Below the pieces are notes generated by a model. The model did no database searches, was not told the DNA's origin, and worked only from the letters and a program-made list of their open reading frames with translations. A program made the translations under genes and the position numbers. Below, in pieces: positions 44,393 to 52,114 of a stretch of DNA of 64,000 bases; within the stretch, counting starts at the first letter, position 1, and every line of letters begins with the position of its first letter. Origin of the DNA: Actinacidiphila yanglinensis (GTDB lineage Bacteria > Actinomycetota > Actinomycetes > Streptomycetales > Streptomycetaceae); the NCBI RefSeq assembly GCF_900107965.1, contig NZ_FNVU01000012.1, forward strand, positions 124,001 through 188,000, read 5' to 3'.

Positions 44393-45262
44393 TCAGCCGG
44401 CGATGCCGTCCAGCACGGCGATCGCCTCGGCGGGCAGGGCCAGTTGGGCAGCGGCCACGTTGGCCCGCAGGTGCTCCACGGACGAGGTGCCGGGGATGAG
44501 GACCATGGCCGGCGAGCGCTGCAGCAGCCAGGCGAGGGCGACCTGCTGGCGGGAGGTGCCGAGGCCGTCGGCGACCTCGCTCAGCTCCTGTGACTGCAGC
44601 GGGGTGAAGCCGCCCAGCGGGAAGAAGGCCGCATAGGCGATGTTCTCCGCGGCGCAGCGGTCGACCAGGTCGTCGTCGGATCGCTGGGCGAGGTTGTACA
44701 TGTTCTGCACGGTGACCACGGGGGCGATCGCCTGCGCCTCGGTGAGCTGGGCGCCCGTGACCCCGCTCAGGCCGAGGTGGCGGATCAGGCCCTGCTCGCG
44801 CAGCTCGGCCAGGGCGCCGAACTGCTCGGCGACGGAGTCGTCGCTGCCGCCCTCGTGCGCGGCCGTGCGCAGGTTGACCACGTCCAGGGCCTCCAGGCCG
44901 AGGTGCCGCAGGTTCTCGTGCACCTGCGCCTTGAGGTCGGCGGGCTCCTGAGAGGGGATCCAGCCGCCCTTGTCGTCGCGGCGGGCGCCGACCTTGGTGA
45001 CGATGTGCAGGTCGGCGGGGTAGGGGTGCAGCGCCTCCTTGATCAGCTCGTTGACGACGGCGGGGCCGTAGAAGTCGCTGGTGTCGATGTGGGTGAGGCC
45101 GAGCGCGACCGCCTCGCGGAGCACGGCGATCGCCTGGTCGCGGTCCGTGGGAGGTCCGAAGACGCCCGGTCCGGCCAGTTGCATCGCGCCGTATCCCATG
45201 CGGGTGATCGTGAGGTCGTCGGCGAGGGCGAGGGTCTGGAGCGGGGAGCCGGTGGGGGTCAC
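44393..45262 (-). CDS. Aldo/keto reductase
   Basis: 289 residues. MGYGAMQLAGPGVFGPP, THIDTSDFYGPAVVN (catalytic Asp and Tyr), IVTKVGARR (Lys), RHLGLSGVTGAQL and VQNMYNLAQR are aldo/keto reductase motifs of the NADPH-dependent YakC/YhdN-like branch. The substrate is not known. GTG at 45262, preceded by GGAAAGGA. It is divergent from a TetR regulator across 110 bp holding a palindrome. A second paralog with the same motifs lies at 55243-56118. Confidence 0.92.
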   Translation of the reverse strand: MTPTGSPLQTLALADDLTITRMGYGAMQLAGPGVFGPPTDRDQAIAVLREAVALGLTHIDTSDFYGPAVVNELIKEALHPYPADLHIVTKVGARRDDKGGWIPSQEPADLKAQVHENLRHLGLEALDVVNLRTAAHEGGSDDSVAEQFGALAELREQGLIRHLGLSGVTGAQLTEAQAIAPVVTVQNMYNLAQRSDDDLVDRCAAENIAYAAFFPLGGFTPLQSQELSEVADGLGTSRQQVALAWLLQRSPAMVLIPGTSSVEHLRANVAAAQLALPAEAIAVLDGIAG

Positions 45263-45295
45263 GGGGAGGTCCTTTCCGGGGGATATCGGATGTTC

Positions 45296-45313
45296 TATCT
45301 AACTGGATAGATA
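45296..45313. promoter_or_regulatory. TATCTA-N6-TAGATA operator between AKR and TetR
   Basis: A perfect six-base inverted repeat with six-base spacer in an A/T-rich pocket, 34 bp from the reductase start. A weaker inverted repeat (GGTAAGT...AGTTACC) lies at 45334-45355 close to the TetR start. TetR proteins commonly bind such sites in divergent promoters. Confidence 0.55.
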
Positions 45314-45372
45314 TATAGTGGGCTCGATCCCCGGGTAAGTCAAAAGTTAGTTACCTGCGCTACGGTGGGGGC

Positions 45373-46020
45373 ATGACGACGGGACCGAACGACGCGGACC
45401 GCAAGGCCGCGCGCCCGCGGAACTCCCGCGCCACCAAGGAACTCCTGCTCGCCGCCGCCACCGCGGAGTTCGCGCAGTACGGCCTGGCCGGCGCCCGGAT
45501 CGACCGCATCGCGGAGCGGGCGGGCGCCAACAAGCGGCTGCTCTACGTGTACTTCGGGGACAAGGACCAGCTCTTCGAGGCGGTGCTCCAGCACGAGATC
45601 GGCCGGCTGTTCGAGGAGGCGTCGCTGGCCGGAGGCGATCTCGTCGCCTTCGCGGGCAACCGCTTCGACTACATGCTCGCCCACCCCGACACGGCCCGGC
45701 TGGCCGCCTGGCGGCGCTTCGAGCGCGACCGGCACACCGACGCCGAGATCGACAGCTACCGCGTCAAGGTCGACGCGGTGGCCGCAGCCCAGCGCGAGGG
45801 CCGTACGGACGCCTCGCTCCCGGCGATCGACCTGTTCGCGATGGTGCTGCGGATCACCGAGAGCTGGCTGGACGCGCCGCCCGCCCTGCAGGCACTGACC
45901 GGCACCGACCCGCGGTCGGCGGAGCGGCTGGCCGAGCACCGCGCCGCACTGATCGAGGCTGTACGCCGCATCACCGCGCCCCGCACCGGCCCGGAGGGCG
46001 ACGACGCACCACGCCGGTAG
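45373..46020 (+). CDS. TetR-family regulator
   Basis: 215 residues. ATKELLLAAATAEFAQYGLAGARIDRIAERAGANKRLLYVYFGDKDQLFEAVL is a TetR N-terminal HTH. The C-terminal ligand domain resembles TetR_C-type helical bundles (LFAMVLRITESWLDAPPA). A TACGGT hexamer (45361-45366) ends six bases before the ATG, suggesting a leaderless mRNA. It is divergent from an aldo/keto reductase and probably represses it. Confidence 0.92.
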   Translation: MTTGPNDADRKAARPRNSRATKELLLAAATAEFAQYGLAGARIDRIAERAGANKRLLYVYFGDKDQLFEAVLQHEIGRLFEEASLAGGDLVAFAGNRFDYMLAHPDTARLAAWRRFERDRHTDAEIDSYRVKVDAVAAAQREGRTDASLPAIDLFAMVLRITESWLDAPPALQALTGTDPRSAERLAEHRAALIEAVRRITAPRTGPEGDDAPRR

Positions 46021-46196
46021 GCGTCGCTCCGCCGGCGACCCGGCCGGTTCTCCTCGCGGCGCCCCCTTGGGCGTCCCTTCGCGGTGCCGTCCCTCCACCT
46101 CACTCCGATGCCCGGGTCCGGCTGCAGGCTCACCGGGCCGCGCCCACGCTGGTGGCACGGACAGACCGACGCGCGCCGAGAAAGGGCGGAACGACC

Positions 46197-46493
46197 ATGA
46201 GAGTGCTGCTGATGGCCCAGATGGACACGGAGAAGGCGAACAAGGCGATCACGGAGGACTCGCTGGCCCGGACCCTGAAGTCGGTGTTCGACCGGATCCG
46301 GCCGGAGGCCGCGTACTTCGGCGCCAAGGAGGGCATGCGCACCGGGTTCATCGTGTTCGACCTCAAGGACGCGTCGGACATCCCGACCGTGGCCGAGCCG
46401 TTCTTCCAGGAACTCGGGGCGAAGGTGACCCTCCTGCCGGTGATGAATCTCGACGACGTCCAGGCCGGGCTGAAGAAGTTCGCCTCCAACTGA
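46197..46493 (+). CDS. DUF3303-like small protein
   Basis: 98 residues: MRVLLMAQMDTEKANKAITE, PEAAYFGAKEGMRTGFIVFDLKDASDIPTVAEPFFQ and LLPVMNLDDVQAGL. These match, from memory, a small ferredoxin-like-fold family common in Streptomyces (DUF3303-type) of unknown function. GGGCGGAACGACC upstream gives only a weak ribosome site. Convergent with the kinase-like gene. Confidence 0.8.
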   Translation: MRVLLMAQMDTEKANKAITEDSLARTLKSVFDRIRPEAAYFGAKEGMRTGFIVFDLKDASDIPTVAEPFFQELGAKVTLLPVMNLDDVQAGLKKFASN

Positions 46494-46542
46494 TCCGCGG
46501 CGGCGGCAATGCGGGTGCCCGCTCGGCACTGACGGGATCGGT

Positions 46543-47634
46543 TCAGCCGTGCCGGGACCGGTCCTCGCGCAGCGCCCGGAGCAGCTCCTCCGACGGGTAG
46601 GGGATCTCCCGGCTCTCGTCCAGGACCCTGCCGTAGAAGTCCGTCATCATCGCGGCGATCGGTGCGTGGCGGATGAGGATCGCCCTGGCCCCGGGCGGAC
46701 CGTCCGGCGGTTCCTCGCCTTGCGCGCAGGCGCGGATGAGTGCCTCGCGTTCCTTCCGCTCGTAGCCGTAGAGCTCCGTGATCATCCGGTTCACCAGCCA
46801 ACTGCGGGTGTAGCAGGGATCGTAGGTGCGGTGGTGCAGGGCGAAGAATCCGGCCTCGGACGGGGACAGATCGAATTGCGACGACAGGGCGAGGCCGTAA
46901 TCGGTGAAGTAGAGGCGCCGGCCGTCGGCCAGGATGTTCTGGAAATGGGCGTCGAAATGCAGGAGCCCGCGGGCATTCATGAAGGACGTGCCGGCCGCCA
47001 ACTCCCTTTCCACCAGGGAGCAGGCCCGGTCGGCGGACTCCGCACCCTCCCGTATCCGGTCGGCGAGCCACACGTGGACCGTCTGGGGGATGTACTCCAG
47101 GAAGAGCACCATTCTCGCGGTGGCCCCCCGGATCTCCTCGATACGACGGCCCACCTCCTGGCTGCCGCCCCAGTAGGCGACCATCCCCGCCACGTCCGCG
47201 AGTTCCGCCGGAAGCTCGGCCGGTGTGCCGGGCAGCACACGCCAGTGGTACATCAGCGGGAATCCCTCGTACTGCCCGGCGAGCACCCAGTTCGTCGTCA
47301 TGGTCTGGACGGCGAGCTCGCGCCACGCCCCAAAGCCGGGGCCGCCGACGCCGTAGTGGCAGAGGTCGGGAATCCCGGACAGGTTGGCCGTGGACCGGAC
47401 ATGCCGCGGCAGCCGCTCGGTGTCCGTGAGCGGCAGCTGCTTCACGAAGACCTGGGTGCCGTCGACCTCCAGCAGCGCGGACCTTCCGCCGATCCCGGTG
47501 CCGAGCGGTGCGGCGGCGTCCACGAGCGCGCCCAGCCGGTCGTCGCTGCACAGCGCGAGGGAGGTGGCGGCGCTGCTGTAGGCGGTGAGGCGCGCCTCGC
47601 GGGACCTGCCGGGGGGATCGGACGCTACCCGCAT
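46543..47634 (-). CDS. Protein-kinase/aminoglycoside-phosphotransferase-like protein
   Basis: 363 residues. The kinase-like fold is visible from ALLEVDGTQVFVKQLPLTD (putative nucleotide-binding Lys in VFVKQ), ARMVLFLEYIPQTVHVWL (hinge), the catalytic loop LLHFDAHFQNIL (Asp and Asn present) and the metal motif YFTDYGLAL (Asp of the D-F-G position). A Gly-rich loop is not obvious. Such proteins phosphorylate small molecules or proteins; the partner is unknown. ATG 47634 is chosen over GTG 47691 for its position just before conserved sequence; a GAGG lies 11 bases upstream. Divergent from the membrane-protein operon. Confidence 0.75.
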   Translation of the reverse strand: MRVASDPPGRSREARLTAYSSAATSLALCSDDRLGALVDAAAPLGTGIGGRSALLEVDGTQVFVKQLPLTDTERLPRHVRSTANLSGIPDLCHYGVGGPGFGAWRELAVQTMTTNWVLAGQYEGFPLMYHWRVLPGTPAELPAELADVAGMVAYWGGSQEVGRRIEEIRGATARMVLFLEYIPQTVHVWLADRIREGAESADRACSLVERELAAGTSFMNARGLLHFDAHFQNILADGRRLYFTDYGLALSSQFDLSPSEAGFFALHHRTYDPCYTRSWLVNRMITELYGYERKEREALIRACAQGEEPPDGPPGARAILIRHAPIAAMMTDFYGRVLDESREIPYPSEELLRALREDRSRHG

Positions 47635-47750
47635 CGGACTGCCGACCTCGATTCCGCGGTGCCCTCGCGTGTCCGCAAGCCGCCATCGCACTCTACGGGA
47701 CGATCAGCGGGGCGGCGAGAAGATCGGCGAGCGCGGTGGGGAGGCGCCCG

Positions 47751-48491
47751 GTGAGCCCGACTGCCCTGTTCCTCACGGTGTTCCTCGCCTGCGCGGTGGA
47801 GGCCGTCGAGGCGCTGACGGTGGTGCTGGCCGCCGGGACGGGCCGGCACTGGCCGTCCGCCCTGCAGGGCGCGGGGGCGGCGCTGGTCGCGCTGGCCGTG
47901 GTGGTCGGGGCGCTCGGCTCGGCGGTGACACACCTCCCGATCGGCGTGCTGCGGGCCGTGGTCGGCACCCTCCTGCTGCTGTTCGGCCTGCAGTGGCTGC
48001 GCAAGTCCGTGCTGCGGGCGTCGGGTTGGAAGGCGCGGCGTGACGAGGCCGCGGCCTTCGCCCGGGGCGTCGCGGCGGCGGAGCAGGTACCGGCCGAGCG
48101 GCGCGGCAAGGTCGCGGACTGGTACGCCTTCACCGTGGCCTTCAAGGGGGTCGCGCTCGAAGGGCTCGAAGTCGCTTTCATCGTCGCGACCTTCGGCGGG
48201 AACCAGCACGACGTGCCCGTGGCGGTGCTGGGCGCCGTGGCGGCCGCGGTGGTGGTCGGCGCCGCGGGTTTCGCGATCCGGGCACCGCTGTCCCGGGTGC
48301 CGGAGAACGCGGTGAAGTTCGTGGTCGGCACGCTGCTGACGGCGTTCGGCCTGTTCTGGTCGGCCGAGGGCGTCCAGGTGGACTGGCCGGGTTCGGACGC
48401 GGCGCTGCTGGTGCTGGTCCCAGGGGTCGCGCTGCTCGCCCTGGCGTACGCGTGGGTCCTGCGCCGCGGCGCGTGGGTGGGCCCGCGGTGA
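47751..48491 (+). CDS. Integral membrane protein with duplicated E-x-x-E motif
   Basis: 246 residues, about six or seven helices. Two halves each carry an acidic helix motif: CAVEAVEALTVVLA near residue 15 and ALEGLEVAFIVATFGG near 145. Each is followed by a helix pattern ending in VVGTLLLLFGLQWLRKS or VVGTLLTAFGLFWSAEG, so the protein is an internal duplication. Paired acidic helices of this kind are seen in cation transporters (compare UPF0016 and FTR1), but the exact family (possibly COG4280) is uncertain. GTG 47751 has GGGGAGG six bases upstream. It overlaps the next small gene (GTGA). Confidence 0.75.
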   Translation: MSPTALFLTVFLACAVEAVEALTVVLAAGTGRHWPSALQGAGAALVALAVVVGALGSAVTHLPIGVLRAVVGTLLLLFGLQWLRKSVLRASGWKARRDEAAAFARGVAAAEQVPAERRGKVADWYAFTVAFKGVALEGLEVAFIVATFGGNQHDVPVAVLGAVAAAVVVGAAGFAIRAPLSRVPENAVKFVVGTLLTAFGLFWSAEGVQVDWPGSDAALLVLVPGVALLALAYAWVLRRGAWVGPR

Positions 48492-48700
48492 GGCGGCTCC
48501 GGGCGTTCGGGCGGTTCTGGTACGACTTCGTGATCGGCGACGACTGGCGGATCGCCTGCTGGGTGGTGCCGGCCCTCGGCGCGACCGCGGGACTGGCCGC
48601 CGCCGGTGTGAACGCGTGGTGGCTGCCGCCGCTCGCCGTGGCCGGGGCGCTCGCCCATTCGTTGCACCGCGCGGTGAAGTCGACGCGCGGACCAGGGTGA
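48488..48700 (+). CDS. Small membrane protein coupled to the preceding gene
   Basis: 70 residues starting GTG 48488, overlapping the upstream stop by four bases. It has RAFGRFWYDFVIGDDWRIACWVVPALGATAGLAAAG and a second hydrophobic stretch WWLPPLAVAGALAHSL. Two membrane helices with an amphipathic start are likely. The strict coupling suggests it is a partner or subunit of the duplicated membrane protein. Confidence 0.75.
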   Translation: MRRLRAFGRFWYDFVIGDDWRIACWVVPALGATAGLAAAGVNAWWLPPLAVAGALAHSLHRAVKSTRGPG

Positions 48701-48761
48701 CCGACGTCGAGGGGCCGGCAGCCGCTCCCTTGACCTCAACCGCGCTTGAAGGAGCACCGTG

Positions 48762-49172
48762 GTGGGCATGAACACGCATTCCCCTGCGCACGCCGCGGAC
48801 ATCGAGGCGATCCACCGGGTGGTGGCCACCGTCGAGCACTCTCAGCAGCACAAGGACCCCGACGAGTTCCTCGCCCTCTTCCACCAGGACGCGGTCTGGA
48901 CGACGAGTGGGGGCAAGGTCCTGGTCGGGCTCGGTGCGATCTCCGACTTCACCCGCGAGGTCCTTCCCGCGGACGACTGGGACGTCAAGGTCAGCTACGA
49001 GGTGGTCCACGTGCTCCTCATCCGTCCCGATGTCGCGGCGGTCAAGGTCCGTCAGCTCTACCTGGCCCCGGGCGACACGAGCGAGGGGAGCCCGCTGTAC
49101 GTGATGTCCAAGCAGGACGACGGCCGCTGGTTGCTGACCGCCTGCCAGAACACCGCGGTCGCCTCCGGCTGA
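48762..49172 (+). CDS. SgcJ/EcaC-type NTF2-fold protein (DUF4440-like)
   Basis: 136 residues. IEAIHRVVATVEHSQQHKDPDEFLALFHQDAVWTTSGGKVLVGLGAISDF and VKVRQLYLAPGDT with RWLLTACQNTAV are typical of the SgcJ/EcaC/DUF4440 group. Function unknown. Start uncertain: GTG 48762 stands seven bases after GAAGGAG; GTG 48759 and ATG 48768 are alternatives. Confidence 0.85.
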   Translation: MGMNTHSPAHAADIEAIHRVVATVEHSQQHKDPDEFLALFHQDAVWTTSGGKVLVGLGAISDFTREVLPADDWDVKVSYEVVHVLLIRPDVAAVKVRQLYLAPGDTSEGSPLYVMSKQDDGRWLLTACQNTAVASG

Positions 49173-49224
49173 TCGCTTCCACGGGGCCCAACGGCGCCGC
49201 CCGGAAAGGCCGTCCCGCGCGCAC

Positions 49225-49743
49225 TCACTGCCCGGGTTCGCCGGCCCCTTGGAGCCGGTCGTCCGGGCGCGCGGCGCCGGACGGGGCGGGGAAGGGGGAG
49301 CGGAAGGTGAACGCGAGGGGGCCGGGGCCCTGTTCGCGGATCATCGCGACCCGCTCCATCGCCTCGGCGACGCTCGGCAGGTGGCCGGCGGGGATCCACC
49401 ACAGGGCCTGGTACGCCTCGGCCACGCGGTGGAACCACTCGCGGCGGCGGCTCAGGACCCGCAGGTGGTCGGAGTGGTAGGTGAAGTCCCGCAGGGCCTC
49501 GACCGACTCCCAGACCGAGCAGTTGATCAGGAGCATGTCGTCGGCCCCGTCGGGCCGGAAACCGGTCGCGTCCTCACCCGCGTCGTCGACCATCCGCCAG
49601 ACGAATCCGGGGCTCGCCTCGGCGAGCGCGTTGATCTCGGGGAGTTGGGCCATGAAGTCGGCCAACTCGGGGCTGTCCAGCGGGGCGACGATGCGGCCGA
49701 CGTTGACCTGCGCGAGGTGATGGCCCGTCATGAAGTCCGTCAT
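49225..49743 (-). CDS. DUF3291 family protein
   Basis: 172 residues. HHLAQVNVGRIVAPLDSPELADFMAQLPEINALAEASPGFVWRM and INCSVWESVEALRDFTYHSDHLRVLSRRREWF are signatures of the DUF3291 (monooxygenase-like ABM-fold) family, function unknown. Start ATG 49743; a TTG at 49779 would overlap the upstream regulator stop and could give coupled translation. It follows the Cys-rich HTH regulator on the same strand, 32 bp after its stop, so it is probably co-transcribed with it. Confidence 0.85.
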   Translation of the reverse strand: MTDFMTGHHLAQVNVGRIVAPLDSPELADFMAQLPEINALAEASPGFVWRMVDDAGEDATGFRPDGADDMLLINCSVWESVEALRDFTYHSDHLRVLSRRREWFHRVAEAYQALWWIPAGHLPSVAEAMERVAMIREQGPGPLAFTFRSPFPAPSGAARPDDRLQGAGEPGQ

Positions 49744-49775
49744 GGGGTCAGCATGGCCCGGCCGCGTTTCTATAG

Positions 49776-50414
49776 TCAATCACTTTTGCCTTTAGAAAGT
49801 GCCACGCAGCACCAGCCGGGCCGTGCGTCCATCGCCGCGGACCACGGCCCGGCCGCCAGGCCCTCCAGCAGCGCGAGGTTCATCCCGCAGACCAGGGCGG
49901 AGAACTCCCCGGCCAGCGCGTGGAACGGGCAGTTGCGCAGCCGCAGCGTCTCCCCGTCCCAGAAGGGCTCGTAGCCGCGGGTCCGCAGCACCTCGACCAG
50001 GTCGCCGGCGGCGGCGTCCGGATCCGCCGCCCCCGCGGCCCGCGCCGCCGCCTGCAACTCCCGGTCCAGGCCCGCGTTCTCCACCACCTCGGCGAGCAGC
50101 CGCCCCGCCGTGTCGTAGCTGCGCGGCGGGACGGACACCGCGTGCTCGCCCTCCGCGCGCCGGTACAGCTTCGCCGGGCGTCCCGCGCCCGGGCCGGTGC
50201 GCCCGGACAGCCGCCGGAAGGACACCGCCAGCAGCCCCGCCTCGACCAGCTTGTCCAGGTGGAAGGCCGCCAGCGACCGGGAGACGCCGGCCGCCTCCGC
50301 GGCCGCGTCGCGCCCCACCTCGTCCGGGGCGGCGGCGACATGCCGGTACAGCCGGCGGCGTACGGGGTCGGCCAGCACACCCAGCGTCTCGAAGGCGGAG
50401 TCCTCAGCAGTCAC
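49776..50414 (-). CDS. Winged-helix regulator with C-terminal cysteine cluster (SufR/ArsR-like)
   Basis: 212 residues. The HTH reads ETLGVLADPVRRRLYRHVAAAPDEVGRDAAAEAAGVSRSLAAFHLDKLVEAGLLAV, followed by GRPAKLYRR, the pattern of ArsR/SufR-type winged helices. The C-terminus has Cys in RNCPFH, Cys 14 residues on in LVCGMN, and a CC pair in GWCCVAL, a spacing compatible with a metal or Fe-S site. It may sense iron, oxygen or thiols. GTG 50414. Upstream of and probably co-transcribed with the DUF3291 gene. Confidence 0.85.
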   Translation of the reverse strand: MTAEDSAFETLGVLADPVRRRLYRHVAAAPDEVGRDAAAEAAGVSRSLAAFHLDKLVEAGLLAVSFRRLSGRTGPGAGRPAKLYRRAEGEHAVSVPPRSYDTAGRLLAEVVENAGLDRELQAAARAAGAADPDAAAGDLVEVLRTRGYEPFWDGETLRLRNCPFHALAGEFSALVCGMNLALLEGLAAGPWSAAMDARPGWCCVALSKGKSD

Positions 50415-50527
50415 CCGGCGATCCTATGACCGGCGGGTCACGCCCAGGTGGTGCGCCTCGTGCGTCGGACCGCCACCCGAAGCAACTGTGACCTGGGATT
50501 TCGTGGCAGGCCGCGGCGGCGAAGGCG

Positions 50528-51205
50528 TCAGACCGTGCCCACCGCGGTGGCACCGACCGCGGCGAGGGCGGCCCGCAGGGTGAGGTCGGCGGCGCTGCCG
50601 AGGACGAGGTCCGCCGAGGCGAAGCGCGCGGGGTCGGCGAAGGGGTTCGGGACGGCGATGCACGCGAGCCCCGCGGCCTGCGCGGCGGCCACGCCGTGCG
50701 GTGTGTCCTCGACCGCGACCGCCCGTGCCGGTTCGAGCCCGAGCCGTTCGAGTGCGAGCCGGTAGACATCGGGAGCGGGCTTGGGGGAGCGCACCTCGTT
50801 CCCGAAGGCGAGGACCGCGAACGCGTCGAGGCGGTCGACGCGCGCCAGCATGCCGGTCACCCACTCCTCGGCGGAACTGCTGGCCACCGCGCAGCGCAGG
50901 CCGGCGCTCGCCGCCTGCGCCAGCCACGCGTCGATGCCGTCGCGAAGTCCCAGGCCGGTGTGGAGCGTTTCGCGGTAGGCCAGTCGGCGGGCGTGGCTGG
51001 CGTCCCGGTCGAACCCGGGGCCGACGGCCGCCGCGAGCCGCCGGTAGTGCTCGGCGGTCACGTCGCCGCCGTGATCCGCGAAGAACGTGGCCGGATCGAG
51101 TTCGAGCCCGTGCTGCCGCCACTCGTACCGCCAGCACTCCAGGAGCGTGGTCTCGGTGTCCATGAGCAGGCCGTCGAAGTCGAACACGATCGCGTCTGTT
51201 TGCAC
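50528..51205 (-). CDS. HAD-superfamily phosphatase (beta-phosphoglucomutase-like)
   Basis: 225 residues. DAIVFDFDGLLMDTETTLLECWRYEW is HAD motif I with both catalytic Asp residues. AVASSSAEEWVTGML is motif II, KPAPDVYRLALERLGL motif III (Lys) and AVEDTPHGVAAAQAAGL motif IV. The capped arrangement suits small phosphorylated sugars or metabolites. GTG 51205 has only a weak ribosome site. Stand-alone gene. Confidence 0.92.
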   Translation of the reverse strand: MQTDAIVFDFDGLLMDTETTLLECWRYEWRQHGLELDPATFFADHGGDVTAEHYRRLAAAVGPGFDRDASHARRLAYRETLHTGLGLRDGIDAWLAQAASAGLRCAVASSSAEEWVTGMLARVDRLDAFAVLAFGNEVRSPKPAPDVYRLALERLGLEPARAVAVEDTPHGVAAAQAAGLACIAVPNPFADPARFASADLVLGSAADLTLRAALAAVGATAVGTV

Positions 51206-51330
51206 CTGCCCAGTCAACCAGCCCGAAGGCGCGTCGCCCGAACGGTCCGTCGTCGCCGCTCGGCGTGCGGAAACGGTGCCGCCGGCCGGCGCTGCCCGGC
51301 GGGAACGGGGCCGGGGGAGGGCACTGCCGA

Positions 51331-51945
51331 TCAGCGGACGTCGTAGGTCAGGTGGGTCGCGGTCGAGGTCGGGACGACCGTCCGCTGCACCAGGGTGCGC
51401 CGGACGCCGCCGGTGAACAGCGGTGTGCCGGAGCCGAGGACGACGGGTGCGAGGTGCAGCGACAACTCGTCCACCAGGCCGGCGTCGAGTGCGGTGCCGA
51501 TCGTGGCCCCGCCGCCCATGAGCACCACGTCGAGATCCTTGCCGCCGGCGGAGGACGCCGCCTCGGCGCGTGCGCGCGCGGCGGCGACGGCGTCGGGCAG
51601 CCCGGTGGTGACGAAGGTCCAGTCCAGGCCGGTGAGCCGCATCGACTCCGGCGGCGCACTCGTGACGACGACGAACGCGGGCCTGCCCACCTCCCGGGCG
51701 CCGTAGCCGGTCGCGTCGTCCCAGCCGTGCGGCCCGTCGACGACGTCGAACAGATGCCGGCCGAGGACGACGGCGCCCGAGCGGGCGGTCGCCTCGCGCA
51801 GGATCCGGCGGTCGTCGGGGTCGTCGGAGAACGCCCAGGTGTGCAGCGCCTCGCCGCCGGCGCCCAGCCCGCTGTCGGGGCCCGCGCCGGGCCCGGTGAC
51901 GAAGCCGTCCAGGGAGACGGAGATGTCCGCGATGATTCGAGTCAT
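51331..51945 (-). CDS. Dihydrofolate-reductase-like (RibD C-terminal) protein
   Basis: 204 residues. MTRIIADISVSLDGFVTGP and SGAVVLGRHLFDVVDGPHGWDD with VLMGGGATIGTALDAGLVDELSLHLAPVVLGSGTPLF are typical of the RibD C-terminal/DHFR-like reductase group widespread in actinobacteria. An NADPH-dependent reduction is likely; substrate unknown. ATG 51945. Confidence 0.9.
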   Translation of the reverse strand: MTRIIADISVSLDGFVTGPGAGPDSGLGAGGEALHTWAFSDDPDDRRILREATARSGAVVLGRHLFDVVDGPHGWDDATGYGAREVGRPAFVVVTSAPPESMRLTGLDWTFVTTGLPDAVAAARARAEAASSAGGKDLDVVLMGGGATIGTALDAGLVDELSLHLAPVVLGSGTPLFTGGVRRTLVQRTVVPTSTATHLTYDVR

Positions 51946-52040
51946 GCCGGGGCAGACCGGAATCGCCGCCCGAAGTCATCGCTCCCGCGCGCACCGGTGA
52001 ACCCCCGGTGACCGCACGGCCGGGTTGCGGCGGGACGCTC

Positions 52041-52082
52041 CCCGGTCGGTGCGCGCCGGACGAGCGCGGCGCACCGACCGGG
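52041..52082 (-). terminator. Terminator of the arabinofuranosidase gene
   Basis: CCCGGTCGGTGCGC (52041-52054) pairs perfectly with GCGCACCGACCGGG (52069-52082). It lies 33 bp beyond the minus-strand stop at 52115. Confidence 0.82.
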
Positions 52083-52114
52083 TGCCCGGGAGTGGGGCTC
52101 CCGACCGCGTGGGG

